A DNA stretch of 11,823 nucleotides from an uncultured Erysipelotrichaceae bacterium (GCA_902803795.1 CADCRC010000025.1:1-11823); one strand, 5' to 3'. Numbered from the stretch's first letter, positions 1 to 7,734 are shown. Program-made: numbers and translations. The notes: generated from the sequence alone by a model not told the origin.

Positions 1-87
1 TTTATAACAAGAGATTCACGTAAAAAAGAACGTAAAAAGCCAGGTCTTAAAAAAGCTCGTAGAGCACCACAATTCTCAAAGAGATAA
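1..87 (+). CDS. rpsI: 30S ribosomal protein S9, C-terminal end (partial)
   Basis: The window opens inside this gene; 28 codons and a TAA stop are visible. The tail reads TRDSRKKERKKPGLKKARRAPQFSKR in pieces: a basic segment followed by the invariant KARRAPQFSKR ending of S9, whose C-terminal tail reaches the P-site of the small ribosomal subunit. Ending in SKR directly before the stop is the normal family C-terminus, so the gene is cut only by the window edge. In most bacteria rplM lies just upstream, which cannot be checked here. A strong intrinsic terminator follows, so this ribosomal transcript ends before the secretion genes. Confidence 0.97.
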   Translation, partial: FITRDSRKKERKKPGLKKARRAPQFSKR

Positions 88-98
88 GAATTTTTTGG

Positions 99-124
99 AA
101 AAACCCAATTTTATGGGTTTTTTT
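99..124 (+). terminator. Rho-independent terminator of rpsI
   Basis: A 9-bp perfect stem (AAAAACCCA at 99-107 with TGGGTTTTT at 114-122) has a 6-nt loop and a run of seven T ending at 124. It starts 12 nt after the rpsI stop. It separates the ribosomal protein transcript from the downstream essC promoter. Confidence 0.9.
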
Positions 125-202
125 AATGCCTAAATTATAAAAATAATTAGAAGTATTTAATTTTAAAAATTCAAGATATAATTATAAATATAAAAAATTA
201 TA

Positions 203-231
203 TTGTAAAACAAAAAAAAAATTAGTATAAT
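203..231 (+). promoter_or_regulatory. Sigma-A type promoter of the T7SS cluster
   Basis: TTGTAA at 203-208 (four of six matches to TTGACA) and a perfect TATAAT at 226-231 are separated by exactly 17 bp. Transcription would start near 238, giving a leader of about 25 nt to the GTG start of essC. The SD for essC is GGGGTG at 249-254, 8 nt before the GTG. No operator-like inverted repeat was seen around it. Confidence 0.75.
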
Positions 232-262
232 TAAATAAAATGATAATTGGGGTGTGATTTAA

Positions 263-3200
263 GTGATTGTCAGATTAATAAAGAAAAATCAAATTTATAA
301 TTTTTTATTACCTAAAAAGATATCTGGTAATTACTGGATTACAGATATAGATAGTATGGGTGGGGAAAGAAATTTAATAAATATTGATTCAGAAAAAAAT
401 AATTGGAAAATAAAAAGCAATTATGAAACAAAAATAATAGATAATAATAAAGAAATAGAAAGTACAACACTTGAAGAATATCATTCATATTTTCTTAAAA
501 TAAACAATGAAAATGAATTTGTTATTTTATATTGTTCACCATCTATAGAACCACAAGAAGTAAAATTGACATTAAGACACGATACAGAATTAATTATAGG
601 AAATGATTCTAGTGCACATATAAATTACAATTGTCCACTAATATCAAAACAAAATTCAAAATTAACATATACTAATGGAACATGGGTAATAGAAGATCTT
701 GAAAGCAAATATGGAACATATGTAAACAACTATTCTGTAATAAGAAAAGAACTTGAATATGGAGATATAATTTTCATAATGGGACTTAAAATAGTTGTTA
801 TGAAGGATAAAATATCAATAAATAACATATCAAATCTAGTAAAATTTGATGGTCATAAATTTGTAATTGAAAAAGCACTAGTTCAAAAACAAACGGAATT
901 TGAAAAAGAAGACGATGAAATTATAGATTTTTATAAAGATAATGATTTTTTTTACAGATCACCAAGATTTAAAACATCAATTGAAGATATTACAATAAAA
1001 ATAGATTCACCGCCAAGCAAAGAACAAGAAGACAAAACACCAATGCTTTATACATTAGCACCAATGTTTGCAATGTCAATGATGTCTATGACATCTATAT
1101 ATGGTTCATTAAATAGTGTATTAAATGGAACCAATGATTTATCAGAAGCAGCACCAACTTTAATAATGGGTGGAGCCATGTTTTCATCAATGATTATTAT
1201 ACCGCTATTATTAAGGAACTATCAAAAAAACGAAAAAATAAAAAAAGAAAAATTAAGACAAAAAAAATATATTGAATACTTAAATGAAAAAAGAGATGCA
1301 ATACAAGCAGAGATGAAAATTCAAAGACAAATATTAATAGATAATTATTTACCACTTGAGGCTACAATAGAGATTATTTATAATAAAAAACGTAATCTTT
1401 GGGAAAGAGAAATAGAACAGGCAGATTTTCTTGATTTAAGATTAGGAATAGGAAAAACTGAATTAAAAGGACAAATAGCCTTTCCAGAAGAACATTTTTC
1501 ATTAGATGAAGATAATTTGCTAAAAGAAGTATATAAACTTTCAAGTGAATCAAGAATGCTTGAAAATGTACCAATCTCATTATCTTTTACAAAAAATAAT
1601 ATATCTGCAATAATAGGTGATAGTAGCATAAAAGATGATTTTATAAAAGGACTACTATTACAAGTTTTTGCGTACCATAGTTATGAGGATTTAAAAATAG
1701 TAATATTGACTAATAAAACGAATTATGAAAAATGGGAAGTTTATAAAGATTGTCCACATATTTGGAGTGATGATAAATCAATAAGATATTTTTCAAGTAC
1801 TATTGATGAGACTAAGCAAATTTCACTTTATTTAGAGCAAGAGTTAAATGCAAGAAAATATAAGCAAGATACTGAAAAAATGGAACTATCAACTGATGAT
1901 TACACACATCACACTCCATATTACTTAGTAATTACAGATAATTATAAGGAAATAAGAGATATTGATATAATTAGAGATATATGTGAAACACCTATAAATT
2001 ATGGATTTTCATTAGTTGTAATAAATAAAAGATTAGTTAACTTACCAAATGCATGTAAAACATTTATTAGTATTGGAGATCAACAATCCGGTGTATTTGA
2101 AAACGAATTAGTTTCAAATAAACAAAAAGAGTTTGTTGCTGATTATAGTAAAGTAGTTAATATGAGAGAAATATGCCAGATACTATCAAACATACCAATA
2201 GATGGTTTATCTAAGGAAAATCGTACACTTCCAACAAAATTAAGTTTCTTAGAAATGTACAATATAGGCAAAGTTGAACAATTTAACCTAATTAATAGAT
2301 GGAAGAAAAATGATCCAACAAAATCATTAGCTGTACCTGTTGGTTTTGATAAAACTCAAGAATTATTTAAATTAGATTTACATGAAAAAGCACATGGACC
2401 TCATGGATTGATAGCAGGTATGACAGGATCTGGTAAATCAGAATTTATTATTACATACATTTTATCTATGGCATTAAATTATCATCCATATGAAGTACAA
2501 TTTGTATTAATAGATTATAAAGGTGGAGGTTTAGCAGGAGCGTTTGAAAATAAAGATACGGGAATAAAGTTACCACATCTAGTTGGAACAATTACAAACT
2601 TAGATACTGTTGAAATGAATCGTTCATTAGCATCAATTCAATCAGAATTAAGAAGAAGACAAACCCTATTTAATGAGGCAAGAGATAAACTTGATGAATC
2701 AACAATAGATATATATAAATATCAAAGTCTATATCGTGCAGGAAAAGTATCAATACCTATTTCTCATCTATTAATAATATCAGATGAGTTTGCAGAATTA
2801 AAAGCACAACAACCAGATTTTATGGATCAACTAATTTCAACAGCACGTATTGGACGTTCATTAGGCGTTCATCTTATTTTAGCAACTCAAAAACCAAGTG
2901 GAGTAGTAAATGATCAAATTTGGTCAAACTCAAGATTTAGAGTATGTCTAAAAGTTCAAGATAGATCTGATTCTAATGATATGATTAAAGTTCCTGATGC
3001 TGCAGAAATAAAAAATGCTGGAAGATTTTTCTTGCAAGTAGGTTATAACGAACTATTTTCACAAGGACAAGCAGCATGGGCAGGAGCACCATACTATCCA
3101 ATGGAAAAAAGAAAAAAAAGAGTTGATCAATCCATTAATATAATAGATGATGTAGGAAATGTAGTGGAATCCTTAGAAGATACAAGATTTCAAGAACATC

Positions 3201-4828
3201 TTGTATCACAAGGAGAAGAGGTTACTAATATCATAAAATATATAATAGAAGAATCAAAATCGGAAAACATAAAATTATCAAAACTTTGGTTAGATAGAAT
3301 TCCAGATGTAATATATGTAGAAGACTTGAAAAAGAAATATCACTACACAACTGAATATAACACCATATTACCAGTAATCGGAGAATATGACGATCCAGAA
3401 AATCAAAGACAAGAAGTACTTACACTTCCTATAACAAATGGAGGAAATACAATAATATTTGGTTCTGCAGGATCTGGAAAAGAATTAATGCTAACATCAA
3501 TTATATATTCATGTATAACTACACATACATCAAAAGAAATTAACTTCTATATTTTGGATTTTGGTGGAGAAACTTTAGCACAGTTTAAAGATGCACCACA
3601 TATCGGAGAAGTATTACTTGAAAATGATGGTGAAAAAATTGAAAATCTATTTAAAATGCTTGTTTCAACATTAGATGATAGAAGAAAAAAATTTGTAGAC
3701 TATAATGGATCTTATGATTTTTATATAAGACACGGAGGAAAACAAATACCAATGATAATTGTCGCAATAAACAATGTTGAAGCATTCTTAGAATCATATG
3801 AACAATATGAAGAAATAATGCAACAATTAACAAGAGACTCTCTAAAATATGGTATGATGTTTATTTTTACAACAAATGCATATAATACAATAAGATATAG
3901 ACTTCGTCAAAACTTCTCACAAAATCTTGTATTACAATTCAATGATCCAGGAGATTATTCTTCAGTAATTCCTGGTGTAAGAAAAAAACAACCATCTAAA
4001 GCCTTTGGACGTGGAATGATATTATTAGATAATATATATGAATTTCAGACAGCTTATCCTTATAGAGAAGAAAAAATGACAGAATATATTAAAACTATTT
4101 GTAAAAAACTTAATAAAATATGTACATTTAAGGCTAAAAAAATACCAATATTACCAGAAATAGTAGATGTAGAATTCTTACAAGATTCATTAAATGGCAT
4201 ATCAGAAATACCTGTTGGAGTTGAGAAAAATTCTCTTGAGATTTCAACTATTGACTTAGAATCTAATCCAACATATATAATAACTAGTGATGATGTATCA
4301 TCAAATACAAACTTCATATCAGGTTTTATAAATATAGTATCTCAATTAGAAAACAGCAAAATTATTGTATTTGATACTTCATCAATATTAAAAGAATTTA
4401 AACAAAATATCATTATTTATTCTAAAAATGATTCAGAATTATCAAAACAAGCAATAATAGATTTTTATGATAATAATTTAAAAGAAAATTGCATATGTGT
4501 ATTTATAGGAATAACAAATTATTTAAATAAAGTATCAAGCGACGATAAAGAAAAAATTCAAGAGATTCTTTCTAACTCAATAAAAATATCTAATTTAAGA
4601 ATAATATTGATAGATAATATTGATAAAATAAAATCTATTGCATATGAACAATGGTTTAAAGCAACAGCACAATTATCAGAAGCATTATGGTTAGGAAATG
4701 GAATTAATAATCAATATACATTAAAAGTCACAACATCTTCAAGAGTACTGAGACAAGAAATTCAAGATAATTTTGGATATAATATAAAGAAAGGAAAAGC
4801 AGAACTTGTTAAATTTATAAATGAATAG
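263..4828 (+). CDS. essC: Type VIIb secretion ATPase EssC (FHA-FtsK/SpoIIIE)
   Basis: Membrane-anchored motor of the Firmicutes type VII (ESX/Yuk) secretion system; its cytoplasmic ATPase domains recognise and drive export of WXG100/LXG substrates. The 1521-aa length is normal for EssC. An N-terminal forkhead-associated region lies at about 100-180 (I-I-G-N at 111-114, then DLESKYGTYVNN). Two membrane segments follow at about 261-287 and 299-318, with the FFYRSPR motif at 229-235 before them. ATPase domain 1 is intact: Walker A GMTGSGKS 719-726 (K725), IDYKGGG 750-756, and Walker B LIISDEF with D841/E842. Domain 2 has GSAGSGKE at 1067-1074 but Asn-Asn at 1170-1171 where Walker B acids are expected. 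Domain 3 has no P-loop but keeps the WLGNGINNQ signature. The GTG start is chosen because GGGGTG lies 8 nt upstream and no better start exists. YukD follows after 8 nt. Confidence 0.95.
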   Translation: MIVRLIKKNQIYNFLLPKKISGNYWITDIDSMGGERNLINIDSEKNNWKIKSNYETKIIDNNKEIESTTLEEYHSYFLKINNENEFVILYCSPSIEPQEVKLTLRHDTELIIGNDSSAHINYNCPLISKQNSKLTYTNGTWVIEDLESKYGTYVNNYSVIRKELEYGDIIFIMGLKIVVMKDKISINNISNLVKFDGHKFVIEKALVQKQTEFEKEDDEIIDFYKDNDFFYRSPRFKTSIEDITIKIDSPPSKEQEDKTPMLYTLAPMFAMSMMSMTSIYGSLNSVLNGTNDLSEAAPTLIMGGAMFSSMIIIPLLLRNYQKNEKIKKEKLRQKKYIEYLNEKRDAIQAEMKIQRQILIDNYLPLEATIEIIYNKKRNLWEREIEQADFLDLRLGIGKTELKGQIAFPEEHFSLDEDNLLKEVYKLSSESRMLENVPISLSFTKNNISAIIGDSSIKDDFIKGLLLQVFAYHSYEDLKIVILTNKTNYEKWEVYKDCPHIWSDDKSIRYFSSTIDETKQISLYLEQELNARKYKQDTEKMELSTDDYTHHTPYYLVITDNYKEIRDIDIIRDICETPINYGFSLVVINKRLVNLPNACKTFISIGDQQSGVFENELVSNKQKEFVADYSKVVNMREICQILSNIPIDGLSKENRTLPTKLSFLEMYNIGKVEQFNLINRWKKNDPTKSLAVPVGFDKTQELFKLDLHEKAHGPHGLIAGMTGSGKSEFIITYILSMALNYHPYEVQFVLIDYKGGGLAGAFENKDTGIKLPHLVGTITNLDTVEMNRSLASIQSELRRRQTLFNEARDKLDESTIDIYKYQSLYRAGKVSIPISHLLIISDEFAELKAQQPDFMDQLISTARIGRSLGVHLILATQKPSGVVNDQIWSNSRFRVCLKVQDRSDSNDMIKVPDAAEIKNAGRFFLQVGYNELFSQGQAAWAGAPYYPMEKRKKRVDQSINIIDDVGNVVESLEDTRFQEHLVSQGEEVTNIIKYIIEESKSENIKLSKLWLDRIPDVIYVEDLKKKYHYTTEYNTILPVIGEYDDPENQRQEVLTLPITNGGNTIIFGSAGSGKELMLTSIIYSCITTHTSKEINFYILDFGGETLAQFKDAPHIGEVLLENDGEKIENLFKMLVSTLDDRRKKFVDYNGSYDFYIRHGGKQIPMIIVAINNVEAFLESYEQYEEIMQQLTRDSLKYGMMFIFTTNAYNTIRYRLRQNFSQNLVLQFNDPGDYSSVIPGVRKKQPSKAFGRGMILLDNIYEFQTAYPYREEKMTEYIKTICKKLNKICTFKAKKIPILPEIVDVEFLQDSLNGISEIPVGVEKNSLEISTIDLESNPTYIITSDDVSSNTNFISGFINIVSQLENSKIIVFDTSSILKEFKQNIIIYSKNDSELSKQAIIDFYDNNLKENCICVFIGITNYLNKVSSDDKEKIQEILSNSIKISNLRIILIDNIDKIKSIAYEQWFKATAQLSEALWLGNGINNQYTLKVTTSSRVLRQEIQDNFGYNIKKGKAELVKFINE

Positions 4829-4836
4829 AGGTATAT

Positions 4837-5097
4837 ATGAACAATAAAAATAAAATTTTAGTAAACTTATCTGTACCATCAATAGAAAGATCATTTGATA
4901 TATTTATACCAACAAATAAAAAAATTGGAACAGTAAAATCACTAATAGAAGACGCACTAATAAGAATATCAGATAATGTATATATAAAAAGGGATGATAC
5001 TAATATTTACAATAGAACAACAGGTAATGTATATAATGTAAATACTACTATAAGAGATACAGACTTAAAAAATGAATCTAGAATAATGATAATGTAA
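4837..5097 (+). CDS. yukD: YukD/EsaB ubiquitin-like T7SS accessory protein
   Basis: An 86-aa protein of the size and shape of the YukD/EsaB family, small ubiquitin-fold cytoplasmic proteins encoded in nearly every type VIIb locus and needed for, or modulating, secretion. The sequence shows an N-terminal beta-hairpin pattern (KILVNLSVPSIERSFDIFIP at about 6-25), an amphipathic helix (IGTVKSLIEDALIRIS), and a C-terminal strand ending NESRIMIM, which matches the family's terminal 'TDLKNGSKLILI'-like pattern. There is no C-terminal di-glycine, so it is not a conjugated ubiquitin. It starts 8 nt after the essC stop with a GAGGT SD, so co-expression is expected. Recognition is by pattern and context rather than by a catalytic motif. 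Confidence 0.82.
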   Translation: MNNKNKILVNLSVPSIERSFDIFIPTNKKIGTVKSLIEDALIRISDNVYIKRDDTNIYNRTTGNVYNVNTTIRDTDLKNESRIMIM

Positions 5098-5109
5098 CAG
5101 GAGAAAATC

Positions 5110-5367
5110 ATGAACGAAAAGGATTTATATAATAAAACTATTGAAACTATATTTAAAGACATAGAAGAATTAAAAGAAAAATTAACCTTTCAAGACAACC
5201 TATCATATATAAGTAATATTGAAGATTTTAAATCTCATATGTCGAAATATGCTGAAAGTTTTGATCCAAACAAAAAAAATGAAGTACCAAAAGAATTGTT
5301 AGAAATATTAAATGAACCTACAAGTAATATTTCAACAACACAAAAAATAGAGGAACTAGGTTTATGA
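5110..5367 (+). CDS. Small T7SS-linked helical protein, family unrecognised
   Basis: I do not recognise this 85-aa protein. It is acidic/lysine-rich, predicted largely helical (about residues 3-27 and 34-48, then a Pro-containing stretch and a short helix), has no tryptophan and no membrane segment or signal peptide. It lacks the central WXG turn and the C-terminal YxxxD/E export signal of a canonical WXG100 protein. A good SD (AGGAGA at 5099-5104, 5 nt from ATG) and a 12-nt gap to yukD put it in the T7SS operon. Its TGA stop overlaps the next ATG (ATGA), so the two products are probably made in similar amounts and may form a pair. Possible roles are a substrate chaperone or partner protein, or a divergent secreted subunit; this is inference from context only. 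Confidence 0.75.
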   Translation: MNEKDLYNKTIETIFKDIEELKEKLTFQDNLSYISNIEDFKSHMSKYAESFDPNKKNEVPKELLEILNEPTSNISTTQKIEELGL

Positions 5368-5585
5368 TAGATCAATTAACATATGATGAAATATTAAAAT
5401 ATTCTCAAAAAATATATAAAGAATCTAAAATATTACAAGAAATATCTAAGAATAAAAACATTCAAGAAATAAATGATTTTATAGCAAGCTTAGATAGTTA
5501 TTCTAAGTATTTAGAATCAACAGTTATAATAAATCAAGATGCAGATAAAGCATTAGAAGAATTGTTAAAATCAAAAAAAGATTAA
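5364..5585 (+). CDS. Small T7SS-linked helical protein, family unrecognised
   Basis: I do not recognise this 73-aa protein. Its ATG overlaps the stop of the preceding gene in an ATGA arrangement, a strong sign of translational coupling. It looks like a helical hairpin: a long first helix (about residues 6-29), a short break at NKN/IQE, then a second helix through about residue 53, and a lysine-rich tail. This resembles WXG100-like or LXG-partner small proteins in size and shape, but there is no Trp and no WXG motif. The last codons and the TAA stop lie inside the left arm of the terminator hairpin that ends the cluster. Function is unknown; a partner of the upstream 85-aa protein or of an exported substrate is the simplest guess. 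Confidence 0.72.
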   Translation: MIDQLTYDEILKYSQKIYKESKILQEISKNKNIQEINDFIASLDSYSKYLESTVIINQDADKALEELLKSKKD

Positions 5586-5615
5586 GTATTAATATTCAAA
5601 ATACTTAATCTTTTT
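5575..5615. terminator. Bidirectional terminator between convergent genes
   Basis: A perfect 16-bp inverted repeat (5575-5590 with 5600-5615) has a 9-nt loop. Seven A on the left (5573-5579) and five T on the right (5611-5615) give a U-tract for transcripts in both directions. It ends the T7SS cluster on the plus strand and the phospholipase gene on the minus strand. Both stop codons lie inside the left arm. Confidence 0.9.
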
Positions 5616-6560
5616 CTTAATATTACAATCTATACCAGTTAAAAAACTTTTATTAGTAAAATATTTATTTAAATCAATATTCTCTCCATTAATATATTTA
5701 TAAGATATTTCTATTAATCTTTTTGCTTCATTTAATGCACTATTATATAATTCATCAAAATTCTTATTAGATTTTTTATTATAATCACTAGGATAATGCC
5801 ATATTTTTTTAGAAACATTTAAATATGAATCAGAAACTTCTTTAGATATTTTTTGGTAATAAGAAACACTTTCAAAACAAAAAAAATATTTAGGAGTAAT
5901 AAAATCAACTAACTTATAGATACATCGTTTAAATCCTATAGAATCATATCTCCCTAAATATATATCTCTTTTCATTTGACATATTGCTTTATAATAATAT
6001 TTGTCCATATTTTCAAAATTATAAACATTTTTAAAAGAATTATTTAATAAAACATTTAAATTATTTGAAAACCTCTTAGTATATAAAGCATACTTATCTA
6101 CTCTAAAAGTATTAGAATTTAAATTTAAAAAACTTTCTATAATATAATTATCTAAAAAAGCCTCCATTATAGCATGTTTACCATTATATTTAAATGTTTC
6201 CTTATCATTTTTGTTGAATTGTCCAGATTTATATATTACATATGGATGAAAAGTAGAATCTAAAACATAATGACAAATATAACCACATAAAAATGAGAAA
6301 GAATCTTTATCATAATTATTACATTTAATATTATTAATAAGTTCAATAAAGAAATCTCTTGTTTTAGTATTATGACATATTTTTTGATATTTTCTAATAG
6401 ACTTACCAGGAAAAATAGATATCAAATTATAAAACATCATTGGATCAGTTCCTTGAGCAAAAGTCTTCATTCTATCTAAATTAATTTTATCTTTAACTTC
6501 ATCTGAAAGTAAATTATAAACATTTTCACCATGATAAGCATGAAAAAAAGTTGCTGGCAT
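5589..6560 (-). CDS. Zinc-dependent phospholipase C family protein
   Basis: A 323-aa protein of the zinc-dependent phospholipase C / S1-P1 nuclease-like superfamily, which uses a tri-zinc site to hydrolyse phosphodiester bonds in phospholipids. Candidate metal ligands occur in family order: H7 (FFHAYHG), D39 (GTDPMM), H63, H97 and D101 (ICHYVLD), H105 (TFHPY), and H129/E133 (KHAIMEAFLD). These fit the usual N-terminal helical domain; the C-terminal half is AT-biased and less recognisable. No signal peptide or membrane segment is seen, unlike secreted clostridial alpha-toxin-like enzymes, so it is probably cytoplasmic or exported by another route. The ATG at 6560 is chosen over a GTG at 6569 because the SD AGGGGTGG (6573-6566) sits 5 nt before the ATG and overlaps the GTG. 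The substrate is not known. Confidence 0.85.
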   Translation of the reverse strand: MPATFFHAYHGENVYNLLSDEVKDKINLDRMKTFAQGTDPMMFYNLISIFPGKSIRKYQKICHNTKTRDFFIELINNIKCNNYDKDSFSFLCGYICHYVLDSTFHPYVIYKSGQFNKNDKETFKYNGKHAIMEAFLDNYIIESFLNLNSNTFRVDKYALYTKRFSNNLNVLLNNSFKNVYNFENMDKYYYKAICQMKRDIYLGRYDSIGFKRCIYKLVDFITPKYFFCFESVSYYQKISKEVSDSYLNVSKKIWHYPSDYNKKSNKNFDELYNSALNEAKRLIEISYKYINGENIDLNKYFTNKSFLTGIDCNIKKKIKYFEY

Positions 6561-6584
6561 AAATACCACCCCTACTAGAGTAAT

Positions 6585-6612
6585 ATAATATCATAAAATT
6601 AAATTAAAACAA
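6585..6612 (-). promoter_or_regulatory. Probable promoter of the phospholipase gene
   Basis: On the minus strand, TTGTTT (6612-6607) and TATTAT (6590-6585) are 16 bp apart. The -10 is preceded by TG one base upstream (TGATATTAT), an extended -10 element. Transcription would start near 6578, just ahead of the SD, giving a short leader. The -35 matches only moderately. Confidence 0.5.
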
Positions 6613-6749
6613 AGAAATATATGTTTATTTTTAATAATAAAAATGATAAAATTTAATAAAAGTAATAGAATTAATATACAAACAATACTATTTTAAATAA
6701 TAGTTATAAAAAATATCACATAAATTTCATATAATACAAAATAAAGATA
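6613..6749. other. AT-rich spacer upstream of the Abi_2 gene
   Basis: This spacer between the divergent phospholipase and Abi_2 genes is over 85% A+T and has no convincing gene. Weak features seen: a 7-bp all-AT stem (6627-6633 with 6638-6644), a 6-bp stem ACTATT/AATAGT (6687-6692 with 6699-6704), and a TG-A-TAAAAT extended -10-like site at 6644-6652 with no clear -35. AbiF-type Abi_2 genes have been reported with an upstream noncoding RNA, so a small RNA here is possible. Nothing in the sequence proves one. Confidence 0.25.
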
Positions 6750-6758
6750 TGATATAAT
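6750..6758 (+). promoter_or_regulatory. Extended -10 promoter of the Abi_2-htrA operon
   Basis: TGATATAAT: a perfect TATAAT (6753-6758) with the TG extension one base upstream. No TTG-containing -35 lies at 16-18 bp, which extended -10 promoters can do without. The predicted start near 6765 leaves a leader of about 24 nt before the ATG at 6789. The SD is only fair (GTGAGATGA at about 6776-6784). Confidence 0.65.
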
Positions 6759-6788
6759 GAAAAAGTAAGTTGTAAGTGAGATGATAAA

Positions 6789-7733
6789 ATGATTGAAAAA
6801 AACTTTAAAACACTCGATGAACAAATAGAAATATATAAGAAAAAAGGCTTAATAATTAATGATGTAAAATTTACAAAACAAATACTACTAAGAGAGAACT
6901 ATTTTTTCTTAAATGGCTATAGGCATCCATTCTATAATTCAAAAGATAATAAAACTTTTATAAAAGGAACAACATTTGAAGAACTATATAGTCTATTTTT
7001 GTTTGATAGAAGAACAAGAAATATAATGTTTAAGAATATTCTTATTATAGAAAATAATATAAAATCAATACTATCATATCAACTATCAAAGAAATATGGT
7101 TATAGAGAAAATGATTATTTAAAAGCCAAAAATTTTACACAAGACCCTCAAAAACAAAGACAAGTAAATGACCTAATATCAAAAATGAAAAGACAGATAA
7201 GAATAAATGGACCACAACATACCGCAACACAGCATTATTCATCAAATTATGGTTATATACCACTTTGGATACTTGTAAAAGTATTATCATTTGGGATAGT
7301 AAGTGAACTATATTCTATATTAAAAGATACAGATAAAGAAGAAATAGCTAACATGTATTCAGTTGATGCTACAACAATGGCAACATATCTTCAAATTTTA
7401 GCAAACTATAGAAACCTATGTGCACATGAAGATATTTTATATGAAAATAAAACTCAAGTTGAATTAAAAGATACTATTTATCATCAACTGTTAAATATTC
7501 CAAAAAATGAATTTGGATATATATATGGAAAAAGAGACTTATTTGCTTTATTAATTATTATGAAAACAATGTTATCAGAAGAAGAATTTAAATCTTTAAC
7601 AATAGAACTAGATAATGAATTCAATACATTAAACTACAACTTAAAAACAATAAGTATAGATAAGATAATGCAAAGAATGGGATTTGTACTAAATTGGAAA
7701 AATATAGTAAATATTGAAAGGAGAAAAGAATAA
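6789..7733 (+). CDS. Abi_2 (AbiD/AbiF) family abortive infection-like protein
   Basis: A 314-aa protein of the Abi_2 family, typified by lactococcal AbiD/AbiF phage-resistance proteins. Family landmarks: TLDEQIEIYKKKGLII near the start, NYFFLNGYRHPF (about 38-49), a GTTFEELYSLFLFDRRTRN stretch (about 61-79), and NYRNLCAHEDILYE at 206-219. The last contains R208-x4-H213, the R-x4-6-H motif of HEPN RNases, so RNA cleavage is the likely activity. No membrane segment or signal peptide is visible, so it should be cytoplasmic. Length is typical and the frame is intact. It has its own extended -10 promoter and is followed by htrA after a single base, so the two are almost certainly co-transcribed. 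Phage defence is inferred from the family; a toxin-antitoxin type role with an RNA partner is also possible. Confidence 0.88.
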   Translation: MIEKNFKTLDEQIEIYKKKGLIINDVKFTKQILLRENYFFLNGYRHPFYNSKDNKTFIKGTTFEELYSLFLFDRRTRNIMFKNILIIENNIKSILSYQLSKKYGYRENDYLKAKNFTQDPQKQRQVNDLISKMKRQIRINGPQHTATQHYSSNYGYIPLWILVKVLSFGIVSELYSILKDTDKEEIANMYSVDATTMATYLQILANYRNLCAHEDILYENKTQVELKDTIYHQLLNIPKNEFGYIYGKRDLFALLIIMKTMLSEEEFKSLTIELDNEFNTLNYNLKTISIDKIMQRMGFVLNWKNIVNIERRKE

Positions 7734-7734
7734 A

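Noticed and set aside
263..4828. Mycoplasma-type genetic code (UGA as Trp), suggested by the extreme AT content.
   Set aside because: Trp is encoded by TGG at conserved positions, and TGA acts as a functional stop in the ATGA overlap at 5364-5367.
5110..5585. The two small T7SS-linked genes as WXG100 (EsxA-like) proteins.
   Set aside because: Neither contains Trp, a WXG turn, or a clear C-terminal YxxxD/E signal. They are left as unrecognised.
6561..6569. A GTG start for the phospholipase gene at 6569.
   Set aside because: The GTG is part of the SD itself (AGGGGTGG); the ATG 9 nt further on begins the conserved MPATFFHA sequence.
6730..6735. A second TATAAT upstream of the Abi_2 gene as an alternative promoter.
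   Set aside because: It has no TG extension and no -35-like hexamer 16-18 bp upstream. The TGATATAAT at 6750-6758 is the better candidate.
7714..7734. An htrA start at TTG 7714.
   Set aside because: The SD AAGGAG lies inside this extension and serves the ATG at 7735.
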